Positions 54,571-63,122 of a stretch of DNA of 64,000 nucleotides are shown piece after piece. How positions within the stretch are numbered: the first letter of the stretch is position 1; each line of letters opens with the position of its first letter. The stretch is from Marinobacter salinus (lineage in GTDB: Bacteria; Pseudomonadota; Gammaproteobacteria; Pseudomonadales; Oleiphilaceae), in assembly GCF_001854125.1 (NCBI RefSeq), contig NZ_CP017715.1, positions 2,108,001-2,172,000 of the forward strand. Direction: 5' to 3'. Position numbers and translations under genes: made by a program. Under the pieces are notes generated by a model, which saw nothing but the letters and a program-made list of their open reading frames with translations, was not told the DNA's origin and did no database searches.

Positions 54571-55503
54571 GTGAGCACCCCTCATCGAAGAAAAAAAAGC
54601 CAAGCCAGGCCTGTTCGCAAAGGCCTGCACCCGAGGAATCTACATAACCAAGGCTATGATTTCCCGGCTCTCGTAAAAAGCCACCCAGCGCTAGCCCCCC
54701 ATGTGAAACCGAACGCTCATGGCGACCTTTCCATCGATTTCGCAGACCCATTGGCAGTAAAAACTTTCAACGCCGCGTTATTAAACCGACACTACAACAT
54801 TGTTGATTGGGATATTCCGGAGGGCGCGCTTTGCCCTCCAATCCCAGGCAGAGCCGACTATATCCATTACATTGCCGACTTGCTTGGGCTTGAACAGCTC
54901 AGCATCAAGCTGCTCGATATAGGGACTGGAGCGAATGGAATCTACCCGCTACTGGCCTGCCAAATATACGGCTGGCAGTGTGTCGGTAGCGACATTAACA
55001 CCCAGTCGCTTGAGAACGTGGCCACGATTATCGCCAATAACCCCATACTCAAAGACCGGTTCACACTGCGCACGCAGCACGATAAAAACCACATTTTTGA
55101 GGGGATCATTCAAGCTGGGGAGTTCTTTGATGTCAGCGTATGCAACCCACCCTTCCATGCCTCGCTCGACGAAGCACTTAAAGGTAGCCAGCTCAAACTC
55201 AATAACCTTGCTCGTAGTCGCGGTGAGCAAAAAGCAAAAACCAAATCCCCCACTCTGAATTTTGGTGGGCTGGGAGCAGAGCTTTGGTGTAAGGGGGGCG
55301 AACAGCTTTTTCTTAAAAAGCTAATAAGAGAAAGCCAGGCGTATTCAACTCAATGCCGCTGGTTTTCCAGCCTGGTTTCAAAAGCCGACAACGTTAAGCC
55401 TGCAAAAAAGTTGATTCATAAGCTCGGTGCAGTTGATATACGGGAAATAGAGATGAAGCAGGGCAATAAGATTACGAGGGTATTGGCCTGGACATTCATC
55501 TGA
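54571..55503 (+). CDS. rlmF: 23S rRNA (adenine(1618)-N6)-methyltransferase
   Basis: A 310-residue enzyme of RlmF/YbiN type that methylates A1618 of 23S rRNA. Hallmarks are HPRNLHNQGYDFPALVKSHP near 20, the SAM site LLDIGTGANGIYPLLA near 112 and the N6-adenine catalytic motif CNPPFHAS near 195. It starts with GTG at 54571; TTACT precedes it with no good Shine-Dalgarno sequence. Codon use looks more AT-rich than in the core genes, which, with its place among accessory genes, hints at separate acquisition. Confidence 0.93.
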   Translation: MSTPHRRKKSQARPVRKGLHPRNLHNQGYDFPALVKSHPALAPHVKPNAHGDLSIDFADPLAVKTFNAALLNRHYNIVDWDIPEGALCPPIPGRADYIHYIADLLGLEQLSIKLLDIGTGANGIYPLLACQIYGWQCVGSDINTQSLENVATIIANNPILKDRFTLRTQHDKNHIFEGIIQAGEFFDVSVCNPPFHASLDEALKGSQLKLNNLARSRGEQKAKTKSPTLNFGGLGAELWCKGGEQLFLKKLIRESQAYSTQCRWFSSLVSKADNVKPAKKLIHKLGAVDIREIEMKQGNKITRVLAWTFI

Positions 55504-55520
55504 GCCGCTCCACGGGTTGG

Positions 55521-55657
55521 CGCATGATTATGCGAAACCTGCCGTGACGTTAACATGCCAGCCTCCGGCTGACTGCATGGTTATGCACTGCTCGGCATGA
55601 TCAGTATGAGGCGCACTTAAAAACGCCTGCACCGCGAACTAAAGCGCCTTGTTAGCT
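55521..55657. repeat. Cluster of small hairpins flanked by GTTA cores
   Basis: The 212-bp gap after rlmF holds two near-identical palindromic units, CGCATGATTATGCG (55521-55534) and TGCATGGTTATGCA (55574-55587), plus a CAGCC-TCC-GGCTG hairpin at 55559-55571. GTTAAC (55549-55554) and GTTAGCT (55651-55657) bracket much of it. The layout recalls a degenerate attC, but neither core fits the consensus fully. Confidence 0.35.
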
Positions 55658-55715
55658 GCCTCTCTATCTGACTTTCACCACAGACCGGATCGACTCAACC
55701 CGGCCAGTCATACCC

Positions 55716-56609
55716 CTACTTGTCGCTGATTGGGCTTTCCCTATACGGGTAATTCTTTAGCCGAACATCGCTGCGCTTGATCGTGTCGGAGAAAGCCTTG
55801 CTCGAATCGGCCCAGTCAGACCACTTGAAGCTCTCAATCACCTTGGCCTGATAGCTGTCCTCCAGCGGATGCTCGAGAATGTCGTTGATGTGCATCCATT
55901 GCAGGTAACGCATCTCGTCGACCTGGTAGGGCGTCGGATTACCGCCCGCCTTTTTAACCACGGCCTTGAGTTCCATGACCTTCTTGGTATCGACCTTGGG
56001 TTCCCAGTTGATCTTGCCCGGCAGCATCACTGGCTCACCGGGAATGTTGTTGATCCCCTTTTTCAGGGTCGCGAGCACGGCAACCTTGGTATCGGTGCGG
56101 TAGAGCAGGATCGCGTGGTTATAGCGCTTGTCCTTGAAGAATCCGAGGGTGCCGTACTGGACCCGGGCACCCGTCAGGTAGGCCACCGCATCGGACCAGC
56201 ACGGTGAGGGGCCGGTAATGCCGGCCAGCACGCTGCGGTCGATGATTCCATCGGGGAAAAGGATCTTGAACGCTACCCAGGCGGCATTGGCAGCGTGCGA
56301 GGTCCCTTCACAGTCGTGGCCGTGGAACCGGATCAGGTCCTTAAGGGTGACCGGGTAGGTGTACGGGTAATAGCGCCCCTGCGTACCCCGGGTAGCCAGC
56401 ATCTGGAAGACTGGCGCATAGGGTTTGGCGACCATTGGCGCATACCAGGTGGGGCTACGGTCCGGTGCTTCGACTCCGGTTTCGATAAAGATGTTCTTGC
56501 CTTGGACGAAAGTCGGCGCTCCCTCGTCTGCCCATGACACCTGGCCTGCCATTGAGACGAACAGACCCACAAGAAGCGCGATTTTCCTGATGCATTGACT
56601 GATCGACAT
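55716..56609 (-). CDS. Exported FmdE-domain protein
   Basis: A 297-residue protein with a Sec signal (IALLVGLFVSMAGQVSWA) and a domain like subunit E of formylmethanofuran dehydrogenase: LIRFHGHDCEGTSHAANAAW near 96 and GPSPCWSDAVAYLTGARVQYG near 130. The His/Cys residues match the metal site of FmdE-family proteins. Here it is periplasmic and free of any methanofuran genes, so a methanogenic role is unlikely; a metal- or haem-binding role is possible. ATG at 56609 follows GAGGG. Confidence 0.8.
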   Translation of the reverse strand: MSISQCIRKIALLVGLFVSMAGQVSWADEGAPTFVQGKNIFIETGVEAPDRSPTWYAPMVAKPYAPVFQMLATRGTQGRYYPYTYPVTLKDLIRFHGHDCEGTSHAANAAWVAFKILFPDGIIDRSVLAGITGPSPCWSDAVAYLTGARVQYGTLGFFKDKRYNHAILLYRTDTKVAVLATLKKGINNIPGEPVMLPGKINWEPKVDTKKVMELKAVVKKAGGNPTPYQVDEMRYLQWMHINDILEHPLEDSYQAKVIESFKWSDWADSSKAFSDTIKRSDVRLKNYPYRESPISDK

Positions 56610-56776
56610 TACGGATCCCTCGTGTTTTTTGCAGCCAATCTGTGGATACAACGTCCGGGCTTACCCTATCCAGCGAGACATTATAACTCCCAACAGGAGG
56701 CGGCCCCACCTCGTGAGTTGGCATCAGCCAGAGCCATAATTTACGTGTTCCCATGCGTAAGATCGGGGGCAGCACC

Positions 56777-56926
56777 ATGAAAAAACATAGCACAGTGTTC
56801 ATTGGCCTGGATACGCACAAGGACTCCATCGCCGTGGCCTACGCCACAGATAGATTCCCGAACAGAACCCGTCACTTATCTGGGGAGCATCGGAACCCAC
56901 GGATATCCGCGTGCATCAACTTGTTA
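56777..56926 (+). pseudogene. IS110-family transposase N-terminal remnant
   Basis: The frame begins MKKHSTVFIGLDTHKDSIAV, which is the DEDD-domain start of IS110-type transposases. After ATD the protein continues in the +1 frame (SRTEPVTYLGSIGTH), so one base has been gained near 56852. The homology then stops around 56905, where the tail of the neighbouring exporter gene begins. Only about 45 of some 340 codons remain, and the rest of the element is absent, so it is inactive. Confidence 0.8.
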
Positions 56927-57538
56927 ACTCTTGGCAGCAACAAACACGCCACTGCCTGCGAGCATTGCTCCTGAACCGTAACGAAGGAACGGCCCGCCCC
57001 GAAGCGCACCGAATGCATTTTTTGCTCTATGAGCTGCGTAAGCGTAGCAAACCATGACGCCGCCAACGGCAGTAGTTGCTATGGCGTAGATAACTATGGC
57101 GTCCAGCCCAGAAACCGCTGAAAGATCGAGGAAGGCTGGGAAAAAGCTCAGGTAAAAAAGAATGGCCTTGGGATTACCGAGAGTGGTGAGTAGGCCTGCA
57201 CTAAAGCTTGCAAGATGGTTCGACTCATGCACGGGACGAGCTTGGGTACCAACTTGCTTGGAGAAGGCGAGTGAAGCACCAAGCCAGATTAGGTAAGCAG
57301 CGCCTACGTACTTGACGATGATGAAGAGGTCGCCCATAAGCTCAGACAGCGCTGTCAAACCCAGGAGAGCGAGTGTTATGAAGACGAAGTCGCCCGCGAT
57401 AATCCCTGCGACGGTCGAAACACCGTGACGGAAACCGTCGGCAAGTGTCCGCGCAACGACAGCCAGTATTCCAGGACCCGGTATTAGCGCCAGGATGACC
57501 ATTGCGCCGAATAGAGCTAACGAAGAGGTGGGATTCAT
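56924..57538 (-). CDS. LysE/RhtB-family exporter, probable integron cassette gene
   Basis: A 204-residue amino-acid or metabolite exporter with about six helices: ALIPGPGILAVVARTLADG at the N-terminus, GDFVFITLALLGLTAL and AGLLTTLGNPKAILFYLSFF. The RhtB branch differs from the ArgO protein encoded near 29 kb. AAGGA precedes the ATG at 57538, and a GTTAACT core lies only 14 bases before the start. The stop TAA overlaps TAACAAG, another attC-like feature, which the IS110 remnant truncates. The substrate is unknown. Confidence 0.9.
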   Translation of the reverse strand: MNPTSSLALFGAMVILALIPGPGILAVVARTLADGFRHGVSTVAGIIAGDFVFITLALLGLTALSELMGDLFIIVKYVGAAYLIWLGASLAFSKQVGTQARPVHESNHLASFSAGLLTTLGNPKAILFYLSFFPAFLDLSAVSGLDAIVIYAIATTAVGGVMVCYAYAAHRAKNAFGALRGGPFLRYGSGAMLAGSGVFVAAKS

Positions 57539-57552
57539 GGAGATTCCTTGAA

Positions 57553-57637
57553 AGTTAACGCCCGCCAGCATGCGCGGCTACGGAATGTAGGCGAAGCCGC
57601 AATGTAGTAGGCGTCGCCGTGCCTGGCTTGGTTAGGT
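57553..57637 (-). repeat. attC-like integron recombination site
   Basis: Read on the minus strand this 85-bp element starts ACCTAAC (fits RYYYAAC; it contains the TAA stop of the upstream small gene) and ends GCGTTAACT (G^TTRRRY with one mismatch). The arms are imperfect inverted repeats (for example GCCAGGCACGGC opposite GCGCATGCTGGC) and the middle holds a GCGGCT/AGCCGC hairpin. The exporter RBS follows a few bases later. These are the traits of an attC. The fit is by eye only. Confidence 0.55.
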
Positions 57638-58060
57638 GCTCCAATTTGAGTCATACCATGTTTGGTTAACATCTCGATTCGAATAGCGAATTTCGAGATG
57701 GTCAGCCATTTGGGTGACGCGCTGTAGCAGCATGAATGCTTCCTTAAATCCATCAACGTGCAACCGATCAGGCTCACCAGGATCGTAATGTTTTAAAGCG
57801 TTATATCCCGACTTTTTCAGACGCTGTATGTCCCTCTTCGAAAGGTGCGGATCACCCAATAAAGACCTTGTTCTGTTGACTGCCCGCCACTCGTTTTCTA
57901 GCAGATCAACGCCTTGTTTCTCTTTAAAAACCGTACCCAGCATTTCTTCCGCTGCACCGAGCAACGTCGTACACGATATATAGCGCTTAGCAAAGAACAG
58001 GTCGACCGCATCCTCTAGCTGTTCGCGGGCAATCGTACCTTTCTTAGTGTGCGCGGCCAT
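57632..58060 (-). CDS. Small helical protein of unknown function, probable cassette gene
   Basis: A 142-residue mostly helical soluble protein with a central ISCTTLLGAAEEMLGTVF and GYNALKHYDPGEPD. I do not recognise the family; the helix pattern and the RxxxLGDPHLSKRD stretch loosely recall HEPN-like toxin or RNase folds, but no Rx4-6H signature is certain. Its TAA stop is part of the ACCTAAC core of the attC-like site, as is normal for cassette genes. Upstream of the start lies a 16-bp perfect palindrome at 58082-58097. Confidence 0.7.
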   Translation of the reverse strand: MAAHTKKGTIAREQLEDAVDLFFAKRYISCTTLLGAAEEMLGTVFKEKQGVDLLENEWRAVNRTRSLLGDPHLSKRDIQRLKKSGYNALKHYDPGEPDRLHVDGFKEAFMLLQRVTQMADHLEIRYSNRDVNQTWYDSNWST

Positions 58061-58081
58061 AGATCACCTGACAGCTAATTG

Positions 58082-58097
58082 TACGAACGCGTTCGTA
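58082..58097. promoter_or_regulatory. Perfect 16-bp palindrome, operator candidate
   Basis: TACGAACGCGTTCGTA is an uninterrupted 16-bp palindrome, 21 bp upstream of the small-protein start at 58060 and 29 bp before the PCuAC stop. Such dyads suit TetR-family dimers. No TetR gene is in the window, so the binder is unknown. A terminator role is unlikely because it cannot form a loop and has no T run. Confidence 0.5.
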
Positions 58098-58126
58098 TAA
58101 CTCCAGGCAGAGCAAAGCGGGGCGGG

Positions 58127-58627
58127 TTACTCCATATCGTGTCCGGTGTGGTCCATCTTCATGTCCTGCTTCTGCATGCCACCATCCAGAGGCTCTACGG
58201 TTAGCTCAATGTCCATGGCTTCGGCACCGTCAAAGCGGAGGGTCACCGGTATGCGCTCCCCTTCCACCAGGGGCGTTTTCAGCTTTTCCAGCATCAGGTG
58301 GTAGCCATGAGGTTTGAGCTCTACGGTTGCGCCTGCGGGGATCGCGAGGCCGTCTTTTAGCGGCTGCATGCGCATCACGCCGTCTTTCATGCTGGATTCA
58401 TGGAGGGAGACCCGGGCCGCGCGGGGGGTTTCAGCGGCAGTGAGGGTTATTGCGCTCTCGCCGCTGTTGGTAATGGCCAGATAGCCTACGCCCATGGGGG
58501 TGCCAGGCGGGGTTGGGCGGCTCCAGGGGTGGTCGATTTTTATGGGGCCCTGACTGTAGTCGTGGGCGAAGCCAAAGGGAGCCCACAAGGCCAGCAACAG
58601 GGCAACGGTCGCAGTTCGCATTCTCAT
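58127..58627 (-). CDS. PCu(A)C copper chaperone
   Basis: A 166-residue periplasmic protein: Sec signal (ATVALLLALWAPFGFA), then the PCuAC fold with the Cu(I) ligands in the H(M)x10Mx21HxM pattern: SLHESSMKDGVMRMQPL near 75 and KPHGYHLMLEKL near 107. It delivers copper to the Cu-A site of cytochrome oxidase. The Met/His-rich tail (MQKQDMKMDHTGHDME) is a second metal-rich stretch. The start may be 58627 or 58621. A GGDEF-EAL gene lies upstream on the same strand. Confidence 0.94.
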   Translation of the reverse strand: MRMRTATVALLLALWAPFGFAHDYSQGPIKIDHPWSRPTPPGTPMGVGYLAITNSGESAITLTAAETPRAARVSLHESSMKDGVMRMQPLKDGLAIPAGATVELKPHGYHLMLEKLKTPLVEGERIPVTLRFDGAEAMDIELTVEPLDGGMQKQDMKMDHTGHDME

Positions 58628-58727
58628 ATCGGCGGATTCCTATCAGTAAACAGGTAGTTACCAACTAGAATAGGAGGTTTGGCAAGCCGCCGCCAAATGA
58701 TTTGCTGCGTCTTATCGTCGCAGTCGT

Positions 58728-60855
58728 TCAGGCGGTCGGGGACAGCAGTTGCTCCCGGATTCGGGCCATCGGTACCGGCTTGCTAAAATAGTAGCCCTGG
58801 AAGCGGTGGCAGCCCATCTGCATCAGTGCGTTCACCTGGGCTTCCAGCTCCACACCCTCGGCAATAAGCACCATGTTGTGGCTGCTGGCAATGGCGACGA
58901 TGCTCTCAATCATGTTTCTGGCCTTGTCGTCGTCCAGAATGTTATCGATAAAACTCTTGTCGATCTTGAGCTCATCAATGGGCAGTTTGCGCAACAGGCT
59001 GAGAGAGGAATAGCCGGTACCAAAGTCGTCCATGGAGATCCGGATACCCTCTGCCCGCAACCGCTCCAGTGTGTTCAGCACCTGGTCGAAGTTATACATG
59101 AACAGTGTTTCGGTGATCTCAAGAACCAGGCGCCCGGGAGGCAGCCCGTATTTGGCCAGTACGTTCATGACCGACTCAACAAAATCCGGCTGGGTGAACT
59201 GGATCACGGAGATATTCACGGCAAGGTCGAGGTGGTCGTCCAGTTCCGAACATAACGTACTGAACTCCCGGATGCTGCGTTCCAGAAAATAGTGCCCCAA
59301 AGGCACCATCAGGCCGCTTTGCTCGGCCACTTCGATGAACTCCGGCGGAGACACAAATCCCAGCTCCTCATCCTGCCAGCGCGCAAGCGCCTCAAGGGCC
59401 ACCGTTTGCCCACTCTCATCCACCTGAGGCTGGTAAACTATGTAAGGGGCCTCAGAGGCCAACCCGTAACGAAGTCGTTGTTCTATTGCCAGGCGGCGCA
59501 GATATGTCATTTCCATTTCTTTGAGGTAGACACACGCAGAATTGCGGTCTTTTTTGGCTTCATAAACCGCAAGGTGCGCACCGCGGATCAGATCACTGAA
59601 AGACTCGCCGTGATCGGGAAAAATGACAACGCCAACGCTGGCCGTCACCCGCAACTGCAAATGCCCTACCTCAACCGTCTCTGCCATTCGCCTAACCACC
59701 GATGTACAGGCTTTTTCAAGAGCCTGGAGATCGGCATTCCGGGTAAGCACGGCAAACTCGTCGCCTCCGAGGCGAGCAAGTTCATCCGAGCTATCCAGCA
59801 TCTTCCAGAGCCGGCGACTGAACTCCTGCAGAGTTCTGTCACCATACTCCTCTCCGTAGCGGTCGTTGATTCCCCGGAAGTTATCAATATTCACCACGAC
59901 CAGACCAAACGGCCGGCCTTTAGCAATCAGGCGGTCAATACAACTCAGCAGACCGAACCGGTTAAGGAGCCCGGTCAGGTCGTCGTGTCGTGATTGAAAG
60001 ATCAATTCCCGATGCCGTTTTCGCTCGGCCCGGTCAATCACCCGGAAAAGCAGGAAAAGGACGGTGATTACTGCTGCAAAGACAAGAGAATACCCGACAA
60101 AAGACTGGGCAAACTCGCGGTAAATGGGGGCCATTCGGATCTCCGATAACACCCAAAGCTGGTAACGATCGTTAAACACACCGGCCAACAGGACATCCTG
60201 CCCCTCTCTCTGTGCTCTTACCGATATCGCCTCTTTACTCGTTTTTACATCCTCAGACCGCAGGTTCCGTTGTTGCTCGATGTTTTGCCGGTTCGACAGT
60301 CGCTCAGCAATCGGAATACTCATCTGGGAGAACTGCTCAGGCTCCACGCTATCCCGGGACATGAACTGCACATAACCATCGGTCTCCCGATACAGAATGA
60401 CGGAATCATTTTTTCCATCATGGAGAGTCTGGTCAAACACCGTTGATCCAGAACCTATGCTCAGGCCGGCCGTCATAACCGCAACTACGTCGCCTTCGCT
60501 GGATCGTAGAGCTTTACGGATGGGGATGACCCATGAACCCATGGCCTCCACATAATAGGTCCGGCCCAGAACCATGGAACTGGACTCCAGAACCTGAGCA
60601 AAGCTCTCTGTGGTTTCGGGGTTCGTGCGGAGATTGGGAAGCATGGAGAGATCGAGATTGGAGCTCACCCGGACAAGGGTACCATCGGGCCGGGCGAGCC
60701 CGAAGCCCACCAGTGCTGGATCAGCCCGGAGGATGCTGTCCAGCAGCGGGATCCGGCGGCTAGTGGACCATATATCCTCTTGCCGGAAAAGCTCCCGCGC
60801 CACCAAACAGGATCAGCAGGAACAGTGCCCAAATATTGCGTTTGATAGCGACCAA
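58728..60855 (-). pseudogene. Membrane GGDEF-EAL protein with a one-base frameshift near its start
   Basis: The open frame (58728-60806) gives an extracytoplasmic sensor part, a membrane helix (FVGYSLVFAAVITVLFLLF), a GGDEF domain with intact RLGGDEFAV and an EAL domain with EALARW (degenerate EAL), DDFGTGYSSLS, DELKIDKSF and EGVE, so it could be a cyclase, a phosphodiesterase or both. The first membrane helix (about IKRNIWALFLLIL) lies in another frame, and dropping one base from the AAA at 60805-60807 joins it to the main frame with a likely TTG start at 60855. This is either a true frameshift, which leaves the protein without its first anchor, or a sequence error. Confidence 0.7.
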
Positions 60856-60968
60856 CAGTATGCCTCGGGAAATAGGACGCGTTTCAGGAGCCTAACCATA
60901 GCCCAGCACCCACGATCTTGACAGCGCCTCGTCCATTGCACCCGGGCCGTCGTTTTACCGCCAGGACG

Positions 60969-61487
60969 TCAGTCATCCCAGCGTTCATACTGCTGCCCCT
61001 GCCGGAGCAGCCAGTAAGTCACGCCAAGCGCAAGGGTTGTTGCCGCAATACCAATCAGGTACATCGGCGTCAGCTCGTCGAAATCCAGCACAATCACTTT
61101 CCGCGCAATCGCCATCAGAGCGGTGGCTATCACCAATTGCACCGGGAAAATGTTGGTTCCCAGATAAAGACGGATATTGATGAAAATCTCCACCGCAATG
61201 AGCACGGCCATAAACCCGCCGAAGGTGTAAAAGATATCGTTGATATCAAGAAGCAGGACCGGCTGTTTGATCAGGCGCTCATAGATGATGTAAATCACAT
61301 CCCCCACGCCCCACAGAATGACCGCAACCATCAACACCGCAAGCACACGGATCGCAAAACGAATGATGTAATGCAGCAGCCTGAAAAACGGATCAGGGAA
61401 ATCAACCGGAAGCTCCTGATGCAACTCGTGTTTTTTCTCAGGCACAGGCTGAACCGGTTTCACGTCATCACTGCCCTGCTTATCCAT
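60969..61487 (-). CDS. psiE: PsiE-family membrane protein
   Basis: A 172-residue inner-membrane protein with four helices (about 45-70, 85-105, 115-135, 145-165) and the PsiE-type stretch LLDINDIFYTFGGFMAVLIAVE. In E. coli psiE is induced by phosphate starvation through PhoB; no pho box was looked for with success here. The function is unknown. It is preceded by the yjdM gene on the same strand. Confidence 0.88.
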   Translation of the reverse strand: MDKQGSDDVKPVQPVPEKKHELHQELPVDFPDPFFRLLHYIIRFAIRVLAVLMVAVILWGVGDVIYIIYERLIKQPVLLLDINDIFYTFGGFMAVLIAVEIFINIRLYLGTNIFPVQLVIATALMAIARKVIVLDFDELTPMYLIGIAATTLALGVTYWLLRQGQQYERWDD

Positions 61488-61526
61488 TCACTCACTCCAC
61501 TAAGCATCCGTTAGTGCCGGCAAACG

Positions 61527-61865
61527 TCAGACCTTTTTGACGAATTCCGACTTCAGTTTCATCGCGCCAATGCCATCAATTTTACAATCAATGTCGTGAT
61601 CACCCTCCACCAGACGGATGTTCTTCACTTTGGTTCCAACCTTCACCACCGAGCTGGAGCCTTTTACCTTGAGGTCCTTGATCACTGAGATCGTGTCGCC
61701 GTCCTGCAGTTCATTGCCGTTGGCATCACGAATCACCTTGCCCGCTTCTGCCGCAGCTACCTCTGCCTCTGTCCACTCATGGCCGCATTCGGGGCACACA
61801 AGCTGAACGCCATCTTCATAGGTGTATTCGGAATTGCACTGGGGGCACGGGGGCAGTTGAGACAT
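61527..61865 (-). CDS. yjdM: YjdM/PhnA-type zinc-ribbon protein
   Basis: A 112-residue protein with an N-terminal zinc ribbon ([20 protein letters not shown], then PECGHEW) and a C-terminal PhnA domain ([20 protein letters not shown]). Despite the old name PhnA, it is not part of the carbon-phosphorus lyase path. Function is unclear. The start at 61865 ([10 protein letters not shown]) is the family start, with an alternative two codons earlier. Confidence 0.93.
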   Translation of the reverse strand: MSQLPPCPQCNSEYTYEDGVQLVCPECGHEWTEAEVAAAEAGKVIRDANGNELQDGDTISVIKDLKVKGSSSVVKVGTKVKNIRLVEGDHDIDCKIDGIGAMKLKSEFVKKV

Positions 61866-61905
61866 TATCATTTCCTGTTAATTGAATGAGCATGAGATTA
61901 TACCA

Positions 61906-62478
61906 TCAACGCCCCGGCGAAACCCGGGCCAGCACCTCGGGTGAGTTTGACAACGGCAAGGCAATAATCACCCCCTCGTTTGATGACGGATAAACGCCAG
62001 TCAGGGCGGTTGTATTGACCTGATGGGACACCAGAATCACCGGCGCACCCGCTGGCAGCTCGTTTACACCCGCGATGGTTTCCCGGGTCTGGCCAGGACC
62101 ATCACCCCGACTCTGGAAAAACGAGTTCAGCGGCGGCCAGCCGGTTACCTCCCCCATATTCATTTCCGTCGCGGTATCCATACAACGGCACCACTGGCTG
62201 GAAAAAACCCGAGCCTCAGTGATGCCATGTTCCGCCAGAAACGGCTTCCAGGACCGCGCTTGCTCCCGGCCGGTTTCGTTAAGATTGCGCTGGGTGCTGC
62301 AATCACCCAGCTCAAAACTCGCCGGATCGCCCGTTCCCGGTGCCAGTGCGTGGCGCATCATCAAAACGGCGTTACCCTCGCGGAGGGCTTTCCAGGCATC
62401 GGCGCTGCCGTCGCTTGCAATTGCCGGGAAAGACATAACCAGTGAGAGGATTGCTGAAGCCAGAATTCTCAGAGTCAT
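61906..62478 (-). CDS. Exported histidine-phosphatase-fold protein
   Basis: A 190-residue protein with a Sec signal (LASAILSLVMSFPAIA) and a phosphoglycerate-mutase-like fold: catalytic RHA in LMMRHALAPGTGDP near 41, GREQARSW near 70 and the second histidine in VILVSHQVN near 150. The RHG motif reads RHA here, which is frequent in this periplasmic subgroup. The substrate is unknown. It stands alone, between yjdM and the divergent YaiI gene. Confidence 0.87.
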   Translation of the reverse strand: MTLRILASAILSLVMSFPAIASDGSADAWKALREGNAVLMMRHALAPGTGDPASFELGDCSTQRNLNETGREQARSWKPFLAEHGITEARVFSSQWCRCMDTATEMNMGEVTGWPPLNSFFQSRGDGPGQTRETIAGVNELPAGAPVILVSHQVNTTALTGVYPSSNEGVIIALPLSNSPEVLARVSPGR

Positions 62479-62633
62479 AACCAGTGCTCCTGTGTTAGTT
62501 CTGCGTTAAACCAAAATAGCGCCTGCCCGCCAAACCAGAAGGCCTACAAACAAATACGCGGAAACCAACTACCAGGCTCACCACAACAACAGGTAAACTG
62601 CCTACCAGAATCAAACCGATGAAGGAAGCAATC

Positions 62634-63086
62634 ATGCCAATCTGGGTCGACGCCGACGCCTGCCCCGTCCCCATCCGGGAAATCCTCTGCCGCGCCGCCA
62701 CCCGTTGGCAAGTCCAGACCACCTTCATCGCCAACCACGTTATCACCCTGCCGCCAAGCCCCTACATCCAGCGGCGCCAGGTGCCCCAGGGTTTCGACGT
62801 GGCCGACAACGAAATCATGGACCAGATGACCGAGGGCGACCTGGTGATTACCCAGGACATCCCCCTGGCCGCTGAAGCCATCGAAAAAGGCGCAGACGTA
62901 TTCAATCCCCGGGGCCAGGCCTTCACCAAAGAAAACATCCGCCAGCGCCTGGCCATGCGCAACTTCATGGAAGAAATGCGCAGCGCCGGCGAAGTTACCG
63001 GTGGCCCGGCACCGTTCAGCCAGACCGACCGCAAAGAGTTCGCTGACAAGCTGGACCGTTGGCTGCAACGCAATCGCAAGCACTGA
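62634..63086 (+). CDS. yaiI: YaiI/YqxD-family protein (DUF188)
   Basis: A 150-residue protein of the UPF0178/DUF188 family, with the start MPIWVDADACPVPI and VDLVITQDIPLA-type strands (GDLVITQDIPLAAEAIEKGA). The acidic residues resemble a PIN-like nuclease site, but no activity is established. GAAGGAAG precedes the ATG at 62634. It is a single-gene unit just before the ABC transporter. Confidence 0.9.
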   Translation: MPIWVDADACPVPIREILCRAATRWQVQTTFIANHVITLPPSPYIQRRQVPQGFDVADNEIMDQMTEGDLVITQDIPLAAEAIEKGADVFNPRGQAFTKENIRQRLAMRNFMEEMRSAGEVTGGPAPFSQTDRKEFADKLDRWLQRNRKH

Positions 63087-63122
63087 TACAGAACGCCGAA
63101 TGAACATCGCACCACAACTTGT

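Noticed and set aside
52700..58100. Prophage, CRISPR array or restriction/defence island in the accessory block
   Set aside because: No phage structural genes, repeat-spacer pattern, nuclease or methylase pair was found; contents are single small genes and remnants.
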